A stretch of DNA of 64,000 nucleotides, from NCBI RefSeq assembly GCF_014656375.1, contig NZ_BNCH01000002.1, forward strand, positions 124,001 to 188,000, read 5' to 3'. Both the position numbers and the translations under genes were made by a program. This DNA comes from Aliiroseovarius zhejiangensis. Lineage in GTDB: Bacteria > Pseudomonadota > Alphaproteobacteria > Rhodobacterales > Rhodobacteraceae. Under the pieces are notes generated by a model that was not told where the DNA came from, did not search any database, and was given only the letters and a program-made list of their open reading frames with translations. Below are positions 15,107 to 23,111 of this stretch, piece after piece (the stretch's first letter is position 1; every line of letters starts with the position of its first letter).

Positions 15107-18100
15107 ATGGGCAAGCCAGACATCACTCTGAACGACCGATTTGACCTGAGTAAGAAGCAGGTGCTTCTGAACGGCACGCAAGCCCTTGTCCGCCTGATGC
15201 TGATGCAGAAGGAACGCGACCGGGCGGCAGGGCTGAATACCGCCGGTTATGTGACCGGCTATCGCGGCTCGCCTCTGGGGGCGGTCGACCTGTGGATGGG
15301 GCGGTCGAAAAAGATCCTTGAGCCCAATGACATCAAGTTTCATCCCGGCCTGAACGAAGATCTGGCGGCCACTGCGCTGTGGGGCAGTCAGCAGGCCGAA
15401 CTGCGCGGCGAGGGCGCATATGACGGCGTGTTTGGCCTGTGGTATGGCAAGGGGCCGGGCGTGGACCGCACCGGCGACGTGATGCGCCATGCCAACATGG
15501 CGGGCACCAGCGCGCATGGCGGTGTGCTGATGGCGATGGGCGATGACCACACGGGCGAAAGCTCGACCGTGTTGCACCAGTCAGACTGGGCGATGGTCGA
15601 TGCCTATATCCCAGTGCTCAGCCCGGCGGGCGTGCAGGAAATTCTGGACTACGGCATTTATGGCTATGGCCTCAGCCGGTTTGCCGGGGTCTGGGCCGGT
15701 CTGAAGGTGATGAAAGACACGGTCGAGGCGACGTCGGTCGTCGATGGCGATCCGAACCGGATGCAGCTTGTCACCCCCGAGTTCGACATGCCTGAGGGCG
15801 GGTTGAACATCCGTCTTGGCGACCAGCCTGTGCCGCAAGAGGCACGGATGATCGACTATAAACGGTTCGCCGCCGAGGCCTATGCCCGCGCCAACCGGAT
15901 CGACCAGCGCAAATGGGGCAAGCCGGGCGCGAAAATCGGATTTGTGGCGGCAGGCAAGAACTGGCTGGACCTCGTGCACGCGATGGGCCTTTTGGGCATC
16001 GACGAGGCCGAAGCCGAGCGGCTGGGTCTGACCACCTACAAGGTCGGGCAGACCTTTCCGCTGGACATGGACAGCTTCCATGAATGGGCCGAGGGGCTGG
16101 ACCTGATCGTTGTCGTGGAAGAAAAGCGCAAGCTGATGGAGGTGCAGATCAAGGAAGCGATCTTTGACGATTGCGATGGTCGGCGTGTCTATGGCTGGCA
16201 CAAGGGTGACACGTGGGAACATGGCCGCCGGCTGGAGCTGTTCCCGACCCGGTACGCGCTGGATCCGATCATGATTGCCGAGAAGATCGGCGACATTCTG
16301 ATCGAAGAGGGGCGTGGCACCGAATCCGTCAAGGCGGGGCTTGCCATGCTGGCCGAGGCGAAAGGTGCCGACAACGCGCCGAACCTTGCCGCGCGCCTGC
16401 CCTTCTTCTGCTCGGGCTGTCCGCATAACACCTCGACCAAGCTGCCGGACGGGTCGCGCGCCTATGCGGGGATTGGCTGCCATTACATGGTGCAGTGGAT
16501 GGACCGCGACACGGTCGGTTTCACCCAAATGGGGGGCGAAGGCGCGAACTGGATCGGCGAGGCGCCGTTCTCGAAAACCAAGCATGTGTTCCAGAACCTG
16601 GGCGACGGAACGTATAACCATTCGGGCAATCTGGCGATCCGGGCGGCATTGGCCTCCGATGCCAACATCACCTACAAGATCCTTTACAATGACGCCGTCG
16701 CCATGACCGGCGGGCAGGCCAACGAAGGCGATCTGGATGCCCCGCGCATCGCCCGCGAAGTGCAGGCGATGGGCGTGAAGCACATCTTTCTTGTCTATGA
16801 CGACAAAGAGGACATGGACCTTGCGGCTTTCCCCAAGGGCTTGTCGCATCATACCCGTGACGAATTGCTGGAAGTCGAGAAGAAATGCCGCGAAATCGAG
16901 GGTGTATCGGTCATTCTTTATGTCCAGACCTGCGCCGCCGAGAAGCGTCGGCGTCGCAAGCGGGGGCAGTATCCCGACCCGGACAAGCGCGTGTTCATCA
17001 ACACCGATATCTGTGAAGGCTGTGGCGATTGCGGTGTGCAATCCAACTGCGTGTCCATTGTGCCGGTCGAAACCGAACTGGGCCGCAAGCGCGCCATCGA
17101 CCAGTCAAGCTGCAACAAGGATTACAGCTGTGTAAACGGCTTCTGTCCCAGCTTTGTGACCGTTGAAGGGGCCAAGCTGAAGAAGGCCGCCACGGCCGAG
17201 GTTGACCTGCCGGATATGCCCGCACCCGCATTGCCCGTGATCGACGGCACCTTCAACACCGTGATCACCGGCGTCGGAGGCACCGGCGTCGTGACCATCG
17301 GCGCCATCATGGCGCAGGCGGCCCATATCGACGGCAAGGGCGTCGGCATGATGGAGATGGCGGGCCTTGCCCAGAAGGGCGGGGCTGTCACAGTTCATTT
17401 GCGCCTTGCCAACGCACCGGAAGACATCTCGGCCATTCGTGTGGCTACTGGGGAATGCGATGCGTTGATCGGGTGTGATCTGGTGGTCTCGGCGTCCCAT
17501 ACCACGTTGGGCCTGACCAAGACCGGGCGCACCGGCGCGGTGGTGGACAACCATGAAACCGTGACGGGCGAGTTCACCCGCAACACCGATTTCGCCATCC
17601 CCGGCGACCGTTTGCAACTGTCGCTGGCGGCGCGTCTGCGCGACCGTGTGTCGATGTTCGACGCGACTGAACTGGCGCGGGTGCTGATGGGGGATAACAT
17701 CTTCTCGAACATGATGGTTCTGGGGGCCAGCTGGCAGGCGGGCATCGTGCCCCTGACCCATGACGCGCTGATGCATGCCATCGAGCTGAACGGACAGGCG
17801 ATCGAGCGCAACAAACATGCGTTCGAGCTGGGGCGCTGGGCGTTCCTGCACCCGGATGAGGCCGAAAAAATGGTCGCGGGCGACGTGGTCGAGAAACCCA
17901 AATCGCTTACCGAAATGATCAACTACCGTGCCGATCACCTGATTACCTATCAGAACAAGCGGCTCGCCAAACGCTATCGCGCCTTCGTCGATCAGATGCC
18001 CGAGGCACTGAAAGAGCCGGTGGCAAAAAGCTATCACAAGCTGTTGGCATACAAGGACGAATACGAAGTGGCGCGGATGCTGTGCGAGACTCGCGCCAAG

Positions 18101-18526
18101 GCCGAGGCCGAGTTTGATGGCGATCTGAAGCTGACCTATCACCTCGCACCGCCGATCCTGAGTGGTGAAGACCCCAACGGGCGTCCGAAGAAGCGCGGGT
18201 TTGGCGCGTGGTTTGAAACCGCGGCACCCTGGCTGGCCCGGATGAAGTTCTTGCGTGGCACGCCGTTTGATCCGTTCGGACGGGCCGCTGAGCGGCGCAC
18301 CGAACGCGCGTTGATCGCCCTATATGAGGCGGACATGAAAACCGTCCTGGCAGGCCTGACCAACGACAATCTGGCCATTGCGCAGGAACTGGCTGCCTTG
18401 CCCCTGTCGATCCGCGGTTTCGGCCCGGTGAAAGAGGCCAATGTAGAAAAAGCCGCCGCCCGTCGCGCCGAGCTGCTGGCGCAGTTCGGAGGCGGCGCGA
18501 CACCGATGGCCCACGCGGCGGAATAA
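15107..18526 (+). CDS. Indolepyruvate:ferredoxin oxidoreductase-family protein (fused alpha/beta/gamma)
   Basis: A 1139-residue fusion of the subunits that are separate in archaeal IOR. The N-terminal part binds substrate and ThDP (YVTGYRGSPLGAVD, then the ThDP half with GIGCHYMVQWMDRD, FTQMGGEGANWIGEAPF and ILYNDAVAMTGGQ). A ferredoxin-like region follows with CEGCGDCGVQSNC and further Cys at CNKDYSCVNGFC for Fe-S clusters. The C-terminal gamma part starts with TGVGGTGVVTIGAI. It oxidatively decarboxylates aryl-pyruvates to acyl-CoA and reduces ferredoxin or ubiquinone. The start has a strong GGGAGG site. The exact substrate (indolepyruvate, phenylpyruvate or branched chains) is not shown; the enoyl-CoA hydratase at 25.7 kb could belong to the same catabolism. 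Confidence 0.93.
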   Translation: MGKPDITLNDRFDLSKKQVLLNGTQALVRLMLMQKERDRAAGLNTAGYVTGYRGSPLGAVDLWMGRSKKILEPNDIKFHPGLNEDLAATALWGSQQAELRGEGAYDGVFGLWYGKGPGVDRTGDVMRHANMAGTSAHGGVLMAMGDDHTGESSTVLHQSDWAMVDAYIPVLSPAGVQEILDYGIYGYGLSRFAGVWAGLKVMKDTVEATSVVDGDPNRMQLVTPEFDMPEGGLNIRLGDQPVPQEARMIDYKRFAAEAYARANRIDQRKWGKPGAKIGFVAAGKNWLDLVHAMGLLGIDEAEAERLGLTTYKVGQTFPLDMDSFHEWAEGLDLIVVVEEKRKLMEVQIKEAIFDDCDGRRVYGWHKGDTWEHGRRLELFPTRYALDPIMIAEKIGDILIEEGRGTESVKAGLAMLAEAKGADNAPNLAARLPFFCSGCPHNTSTKLPDGSRAYAGIGCHYMVQWMDRDTVGFTQMGGEGANWIGEAPFSKTKHVFQNLGDGTYNHSGNLAIRAALASDANITYKILYNDAVAMTGGQANEGDLDAPRIAREVQAMGVKHIFLVYDDKEDMDLAAFPKGLSHHTRDELLEVEKKCREIEGVSVILYVQTCAAEKRRRRKRGQYPDPDKRVFINTDICEGCGDCGVQSNCVSIVPVETELGRKRAIDQSSCNKDYSCVNGFCPSFVTVEGAKLKKAATAEVDLPDMPAPALPVIDGTFNTVITGVGGTGVVTIGAIMAQAAHIDGKGVGMMEMAGLAQKGGAVTVHLRLANAPEDISAIRVATGECDALIGCDLVVSASHTTLGLTKTGRTGAVVDNHETVTGEFTRNTDFAIPGDRLQLSLAARLRDRVSMFDATELARVLMGDNIFSNMMVLGASWQAGIVPLTHDALMHAIELNGQAIERNKHAFELGRWAFLHPDEAEKMVAGDVVEKPKSLTEMINYRADHLITYQNKRLAKRYRAFVDQMPEALKEPVAKSYHKLLAYKDEYEVARMLCETRAKAEAEFDGDLKLTYHLAPPILSGEDPNGRPKKRGFGAWFETAAPWLARMKFLRGTPFDPFGRAAERRTERALIALYEADMKTVLAGLTNDNLAIAQELAALPLSIRGFGPVKEANVEKAAARRAELLAQFGGGATPMAHAAE

Positions 18527-18535
18527 GCCGGATCT

Positions 18536-18578
18536 GCCGCTGCGACGCCGCAATTCAGCGGATAATCGTCGCAGCGGC
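18536..18578. other. Large hairpin after the IOR gene
   Basis: GCCGCTGCGAC (18536-18546) pairs perfectly with GTCGCAGCGGC (18568-18578). A nested CCGC/GCGG stem lies in the 21-base loop. There is no T-run; it may protect the 3' end of the mRNA or act as a Rho-dependent stop before murI. Confidence 0.5.
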
Positions 18579-18650
18579 CAATCGGTGATGGATTTCCGCC
18601 ACAAACGGACCTATGGCTTGCACCAGACAACACGGACAGGACCATAGAAC

Positions 18651-19463
18651 ATGGCAGTTGGGGTATTCGATTCAGGACTTGGTGGGTTGACGGTGCTGGA
18701 CGCCGTGGCAAAACGCCTGCCGGATGTGGATTTCGTCTATTACGCGGACAGCGCCCATGCGCCCTATGGCGTGCGCGACGCCGATGACATTTACCAGTTG
18801 ACCACAACGGCTGTGCAAGCCCTGTGGGATCAGGGATGCGATCTGGTCATCCTGGCGTGCAACACCGCCTCGGCCGCCGCCCTTCGCCGGATGCAGGAAA
18901 GCTGGGTGCCGGGCGACAAGCGGGTGCTGGGCGTGTTCGTGCCGTTGATCGAGGCGCTGACCGAACGGGATTGGGGAGACAATTCGCCGCCGCGCGAAGT
19001 GGCGGTGAAGCATGTGGCGCTGTTTGCCACACCGGCCACCGTGTCGAGCCGGGCGTTCCAGCGGGAACTGGCCTTTCGTGCCATCGGTGTGGACGTCGAG
19101 GCGCAAGCCTGCGGCGGTGTGGTCGATGCGATCGAAGAAGGTGACATGATTTTGGCCGAGGCGCTGGTGCGCAGCCACGTGGATGCCTTGAAGCGTAAAA
19201 TGCCCAAGCCCGAAGCGGCCATTCTGGGCTGCACCCATTATCCCCTGATGGCCGAGGTGTTTCAAAGCGCGCTGGGCGAGGATGTGCGGGTTTACAGTCA
19301 GGCCAATCTGGTTGCCGACAGCCTGGCGCACTATCTGGACCGTCACCCTGACATGCGGGGGGCGGACACGGGGTCGAAGTTCCTGACCACGGGTGACCCG
19401 CAGCGTGTGTCCAACAGTGCGACCCAGTTTCTGCGACGAAAGATCACGTTTGACGCGGCTTGA
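18651..19463 (+). CDS. murI: Glutamate racemase
   Basis: A 270-residue enzyme that makes D-glutamate for peptidoglycan. It shows [13 protein letters not shown] with Asp7-Ser8, the first catalytic Cys70 in LACNTASA and the second Cys194 in LGCTHYPL. The start ATG follows ACAGGACC. It stands between the IOR gene and argC on the same strand, probably with its own promoter, because 124 bases with a hairpin lie before it. Confidence 0.95.
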   Translation: MAVGVFDSGLGGLTVLDAVAKRLPDVDFVYYADSAHAPYGVRDADDIYQLTTTAVQALWDQGCDLVILACNTASAAALRRMQESWVPGDKRVLGVFVPLIEALTERDWGDNSPPREVAVKHVALFATPATVSSRAFQRELAFRAIGVDVEAQACGGVVDAIEEGDMILAEALVRSHVDALKRKMPKPEAAILGCTHYPLMAEVFQSALGEDVRVYSQANLVADSLAHYLDRHPDMRGADTGSKFLTTGDPQRVSNSATQFLRRKITFDAA

Positions 19464-19518
19464 TTGAAGCTGCCTGACAAAAATACTACATCTTTCGACG
19501 AACCCGCAGGAGGTCTGA

Positions 19519-20547
19519 ATGACCCACAAAATCGCTATTCTTGGCGCGTCCGGTTATACCGGCGCTGAGCTTGTCCGGCTGATCGCCACCCATCCGACGA
19601 TGGAGATCGTCGCCCTGTCTGCCGATCGAAAGGCTGGCATGGATATGGCGGAAGTCTATCCGCATCTGCGCCACCTTGACCTGCCCAAGCTGGTGACGAT
19701 GGACGAGATCGACTTTGCCAATGTCGATCTGGCCTTCGCCGCCCTGCCACACGGGTTGAGCCAGGCTCTTGTGCGCGATTTGCCTGACAGTGTGAAGGTC
19801 GTCGATCTGGGTGCCGATTTCCGGCTGCGCGATCCGGCAGAGTATGAGAAGTGGTATGGCGCCCCCCATGTGGCGACCGAATTGCAGAAAACCGCCGTCT
19901 ATGGCCTGACCGAGTTCTATCGCGACGATATCCGCACGGCACGGCTGGTGGCGGGTACGGGCTGCAACGCGGCGACGGTGCAATATGCGCTGCGCCCTCT
20001 GATCTCGGCCGGGTTGATCGACCTTGACCGGATCATATGCGACCTGAAAAACGGGATCTCGGGGGCCGGGAGGTCGTTGAAGGAAAACATGCTGTTTGCC
20101 GAACGTTCGACCGATGTGCAGGGCTATGCACAGGGTGGCAAACACCGGCATCTGGGCGAGTTCGATCAGGAGTTCTCGAAGCTGGCGGGGCGCCCCGTGC
20201 AGATCATGTTCACGCCGCATCTTGTGCCGGTGAACCGTGGCATTCTGGCCGATTGCTATGTGGAGGGGGATGCGGATAAAATTCATGCAGCCCTGTTTGA
20301 GCAATATCAAGACGAGCCGTTCGTGACCGTGCTACCGAAAGGCCAACTGCCGGGTATGGGGCATGTGACGGGGTCGAACCAATGCCATCTTGGCGTGGTC
20401 GGCGATCGGGTGCCGGGGCGTGCTTTGGTTGTGTCTGCGCTGGACAACCTGTGCAAGGGATCGTCCGGTCAGGCGATGCAGAACGCCAACCTGATGCTGG
20501 GCGAGGATGAAACGACCGGGCTGCTGCTGCCGCCGGTCTTTCCGTAA
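19519..20547 (+). CDS. argC: N-acetyl-gamma-glutamyl-phosphate reductase
   Basis: A 342-residue ArgC, the NADPH-dependent third step of arginine synthesis. It shows the nucleotide-binding [26 protein letters not shown], the catalytic Cys149 in [12 protein letters not shown] and a C-terminal [15 protein letters not shown] strong AGGAGG site lies 6 bases before the ATG. ccmE starts 21 bases after its stop, so the two may share a transcript. Confidence 0.96.
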   Translation: MTHKIAILGASGYTGAELVRLIATHPTMEIVALSADRKAGMDMAEVYPHLRHLDLPKLVTMDEIDFANVDLAFAALPHGLSQALVRDLPDSVKVVDLGADFRLRDPAEYEKWYGAPHVATELQKTAVYGLTEFYRDDIRTARLVAGTGCNAATVQYALRPLISAGLIDLDRIICDLKNGISGAGRSLKENMLFAERSTDVQGYAQGGKHRHLGEFDQEFSKLAGRPVQIMFTPHLVPVNRGILADCYVEGDADKIHAALFEQYQDEPFVTVLPKGQLPGMGHVTGSNQCHLGVVGDRVPGRALVVSALDNLCKGSSGQAMQNANLMLGEDETTGLLLPPVFP

Positions 20548-20568
20548 GGATTTGAAAAGGAGCCTTTC

Positions 20569-21021
20569 ATGGCTGGTTTGAAAAGTCTGAAGAAAACACG
20601 ACGGATCCAGATCATCGTTCTGGCCTTCGTCGCGCTTGCGATTTCGACCGGGTTGATCGGATATGCGCTGAAGGACGGGATCAACTATTACCGGTCCCCG
20701 ACCGAGGTGCTGGCCGAACCACCCAGCGAGAACGAGGTGTTCCGCATGGGCGGCCTGGTTGCAGATGGCACCCTGACGCGCGGTCAGGGGGAAACGATCA
20801 CCTTTTCCGTAACCGATGGTGCAGCGGTCGTGCCCGTTGCTTACAGCGGGGTGTTGCCGGACCTGTTTGGCGAAAACCAGGGCATGATCGGCACCGGAAC
20901 TTACGTGGACGGCACGTTCCAAGCCACGGAAATTCTTGCCAAACACGACGAGGACTACATGCCAAAAGAGGTTCTGGACAGCCTCAAGGAAAGCGGTGTG
21001 TATGTCGAGCCGACCTCTTGA
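20569..21021 (+). CDS. ccmE: Cytochrome c maturation protein CcmE (haem chaperone)
   Basis: A 150-residue, full-length CcmE. An N-terminal anchor (about 13-34) is followed by a periplasmic beta-barrel with FRMGGLVADGTL and ITFSVTDGAA. The covalent haem-binding His126 lies in the HDEDY motif (KHDEDYMPKE) with Tyr130. CcmE passes haem to CcmF/CcmH for attachment to apocytochrome c, and both genes lie 2-4 kb downstream. A lysis cassette sits between them. AAGGAG lies 6 bases before the ATG. Confidence 0.96.
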   Translation: MAGLKSLKKTRRIQIIVLAFVALAISTGLIGYALKDGINYYRSPTEVLAEPPSENEVFRMGGLVADGTLTRGQGETITFSVTDGAAVVPVAYSGVLPDLFGENQGMIGTGTYVDGTFQATEILAKHDEDYMPKEVLDSLKESGVYVEPTS

Positions 21022-21032
21022 TTTGAGGTTTC

Positions 21033-21048
21033 TTAACGCTTCTTAACC
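21033..21048 (+). promoter_or_regulatory. CtrA-like box upstream of the lysis cassette
   Basis: Two TTAAC words in tandem, TTAA-N6-TTAACC, lie about 40 bases before the endolysin ATG. The classical CtrA site is TTAA-N7-TTAA, so the spacer is one base short. CtrA is known to be needed for gene-transfer-agent release in Rhodobacter capsulatus. A possible -10 element, TATTCC, lies at about 21062. Confidence 0.45.
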
Positions 21049-21087
21049 AGCCTGTGCCCCGTATTCCTTATGCGGGGTCAGGTGTGG

Positions 21088-21699
21088 ATGAAAAGCGTTG
21101 AAGAGATAGCAACCGACATTGTTGCCCGCGAGGGCGGGTATGTGAACGACCCGGATGATCCGGGCGGCGCAACCAAATACGGTGTGACCATTCACACCAT
21201 GCGCAGGCTAGGTCTGGATCTGGACCGGGACGGGCGCATCACGGCGGGCGATGTCAGGCGGCTGACCCGCGATCAGGCCCGCGACATTTTTCTGAAGCAT
21301 TATTTCCGAAAACCCCGGCTGGACGACCTTCCCGTGCCGCTGCAAGCCTCGGTGTTCGATATGTATGTGAATGCCGGCAGCAATGCGGTGCGTCTGTTGC
21401 AAGAGCTGTTTCGCAAGATGGGATACGAGCTGTCGGTGGACGGGGTGCTTGGCCCGCAGACGTTGGGCATTGCCCGCGACGCGATCCGTCACGCCCCCGA
21501 CCATCTGGTCGATGCCTATGGGATTGAACGGCGCAACTACTACTACCGGCTGGCGGACCGCCGACCGGCCTCGCGCAAATATGCCCGTCGCCGGAATGGC
21601 GGAAAGGGCGGGTGGATCACTCGCGCCGAGGAATTTCTGTCGGCCAGATATCACATCTCTGACAAGGAACACCGTGAAAGGACCGCCGCATGGGGCTGA
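21088..21699 (+). CDS. Endolysin, GH108-type N-acetylmuramidase (GTA-type lysis protein)
   Basis: A 203-residue peptidoglycan hydrolase. The N-terminal GH108 domain has the catalytic Glu15 in VAREGGYVNDPDDPGG and KYGVTIHT, then a DRDGRITAGDVRRLT insertion, and ends in a C-terminal peptidoglycan-binding segment (SVDGVLGPQTLG). There is no signal peptide, as for holin-dependent endolysins. Rhodobacterales carry an endolysin-holin pair of this type, used to release gene transfer agents by lysis. The ATG at 21088 is chosen; the ATG at 21070 is in frame but has a poor ribosome site. The holin start overlaps the stop by 10 bases. Confidence 0.88.
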   Translation: MKSVEEIATDIVAREGGYVNDPDDPGGATKYGVTIHTMRRLGLDLDRDGRITAGDVRRLTRDQARDIFLKHYFRKPRLDDLPVPLQASVFDMYVNAGSNAVRLLQELFRKMGYELSVDGVLGPQTLGIARDAIRHAPDHLVDAYGIERRNYYYRLADRRPASRKYARRRNGGKGGWITRAEEFLSARYHISDKEHRERTAAWG

Positions 21700-22280
21700 T
21701 TGGGAATGTCTTTACGCTTTTGTTCGGGCGCGGTGGCAACATTGTGCGCGAGACCGCTGAGGTGTTTCGCGAGAACAGCGAGGCGGCGGCGATCCGCGAC
21801 AATGATCTGCAACAAGCCGCGATCGAGGCGTTTCGGGCCGAGTTTCTGACCGTGCATAGCGGCCGCTTCAATCGCTTCATGGATGGCGTGAACCGGGTGC
21901 CGCGACCCGCCCTGGCGCTGTCGACGCTGGCCCTCTTTGCCGCCGCGATGATCAGCCCGGACTGGTTTGCCGCCCGGATGCATGGGATCGCGGTGGTCCC
22001 TGAGCCGCTTTGGTGGCTGATGGGGGTTGTCGTCAGCTTCTATTTCGGCGCGCGATACCAGGTGAAAGGGCAGGAGTTCCAGCGCGCCATCGCCGCGACC
22101 CTGATGCGCGATCTCGGTAAGCACCCGACACGCTCCAGCACCGACAAACCGGCATCTGTGTTCCGACCGACGCCGCTTGCGTCAATGAGTCCCTCGCAAC
22201 CCGAACGCAATGCCTCACGGGTCGACACCACGGACAACGCCGCGCTGGCTGACTGGCACGAGGTGTCGCGTGGCCAATGA
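21690..22280 (+). CDS. Holin family protein (GTA_holin_3TM-like)
   Basis: A 196-residue protein that begins MGLIGNVFTLLFGRGGNIV and continues with VFRENSEAAAIRD and FRAEFLTVHSGRFNRFMDG, the pattern of the 'holin for gene-transfer release' family. Apolar segments lie near residues 74-92 and 105-122. The C-terminal 60 residues are polar and Ser/Pro-rich. Holins form the membrane lesion that lets the endolysin reach the wall. It overlaps the endolysin gene, and the next small gene overlaps its stop. Confidence 0.85.
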   Translation: MGLIGNVFTLLFGRGGNIVRETAEVFRENSEAAAIRDNDLQQAAIEAFRAEFLTVHSGRFNRFMDGVNRVPRPALALSTLALFAAAMISPDWFAARMHGIAVVPEPLWWLMGVVVSFYFGARYQVKGQEFQRAIAATLMRDLGKHPTRSSTDKPASVFRPTPLASMSPSQPERNASRVDTTDNAALADWHEVSRGQ

Positions 22281-22464
22281 CATGCTGCTGAACCTGGTCG
22301 CTGAGCACGGACCATGGGTGCTGTTGGTGTTTTATCTTCTTTACCGCGACTTGCAGAAAGATCAGGCGACGCGCGCGGTTCTGGACAAGAACTCCTCGAT
22401 CCTGATCGAGATCACGACAATTATCCGCGAGCGCCTGCCAGCCGCCGGGGGGCGGGGCGGATGA
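22270..22464 (+). CDS. Small membrane protein in the lysis cassette (64 residues)
   Basis: Starts at GTG 22270, preceded by GAGG 6 bases before, inside the end of the holin gene. The product begins (M)ANDMLLNLVAEHGPWVLLVF and continues YLLYRDLQKDQATRAVLDK, giving one membrane span followed by a charged helical tail. This is the layout of small phage holin-like or antiholin proteins such as BhlA. Translational coupling with the holin suggests a role in lysis timing (inference). No named family is certain. Confidence 0.7.
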   Translation: MANDMLLNLVAEHGPWVLLVFYLLYRDLQKDQATRAVLDKNSSILIEITTIIRERLPAAGGRGG

Positions 22465-22598
22465 GGGTGGTACTCTGGCGGCTCAGATGCCGGTTGTGGT
22501 CCTTTCTGGTGGGGTCACGGTTTCAGCGGTCAATTGAACAAAATGAACACGCAGCGGCCGAATTGGACGCCGTCGTGCGAGAGGTCTTGCAGAAATGA
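22461..22598 (+). CDS. 45-residue basic protein in the lysis cassette
   Basis: ATG 22461 overlaps the previous stop (ATGA), and its own stop overlaps the next start (ATGA again). The product begins MRVVLWRLRCRLWSFLVGSR and then has an acidic helix (IEQNEHAAAELDAVVREVLQ). The N-terminus is basic and amphipathic and could insert into the membrane. Double overlap in a tightly packed unit is the main evidence that it is real. Function unknown. Confidence 0.6.
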   Translation: MRVVLWRLRCRLWSFLVGSRFQRSIEQNEHAAAELDAVVREVLQK

Positions 22599-23020
22599 AA
22601 CAGGCATTCGGTTTGATGATGGGATTGGCCGTGGTGTTGCAGCTTGGCTATCTGCTGGCGGGCTATGATGCGATGTACCAGATCGGATATGGCGCGATCA
22701 CCCTGATGGGGCTGATGATTTCGCTGACATTCCTGTGGCTTTACGTGCAGCGCGCAACGCCATTGGCGTTGGGCATGGCCTATAGCTGGTCCGGCGCCAG
22801 TCTGGTGCTGGGCTGGTGGTGGATCTTTGCCCTGACTGGTGAGCCGGCGATCATGTCGCAGAACGGCGCGCATTTCGTGCCGCTGGCCCTGTATCTGTCC
22901 GGCGCGCTTCTGCACTTCAGCGTCATCCACCGCTCGTTCGGCTGCCATGGCACCACCTTCTTGTGGCCAGTGCTGGCGGCGGTGATCGCCTCGACGATGA
23001 TTTTTCTGGCCGTATCGTGA
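22595..23020 (+). CDS. Four-span membrane protein of unknown function
   Basis: A 141-residue protein with spans near 5-24, 31-52, 60-80 and 118-138 (GLMMGLAVVLQLGYLLAGYD, ITLMGLMISLTFLWLYVQ, LVLGWWWIFALTG, LWPVLAAVIASTMIFLAV). The start overlaps the preceding small gene by four bases, so it belongs to the lysis-cassette transcript, though it may also serve the ccm genes that follow. No family is recognised. Confidence 0.75.
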   Translation: MKQAFGLMMGLAVVLQLGYLLAGYDAMYQIGYGAITLMGLMISLTFLWLYVQRATPLALGMAYSWSGASLVLGWWWIFALTGEPAIMSQNGAHFVPLALYLSGALLHFSVIHRSFGCHGTTFLWPVLAAVIASTMIFLAVS

Positions 23021-23111
23021 CCACAATGGCGTGACCTGACGCCGCAGAGGGCTAGGCCCCACCCGCGACTCCGTTTATGGTCGCCACCATAATTACGGAA
23101 TGGTCGCGAAC

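Noticed and set aside
15581-17041. A 486-codon frame antisense to the IOR gene
   Set aside because: Shadow of a long high-GC gene; composition is unlike real proteins and the IOR reading frame is unambiguous. The same applies to the long antisense frames over gltA (27493-28362), pyrG (41409-43208), purA (43828-45171), gor (51101-52720) and degP (56538-58190).
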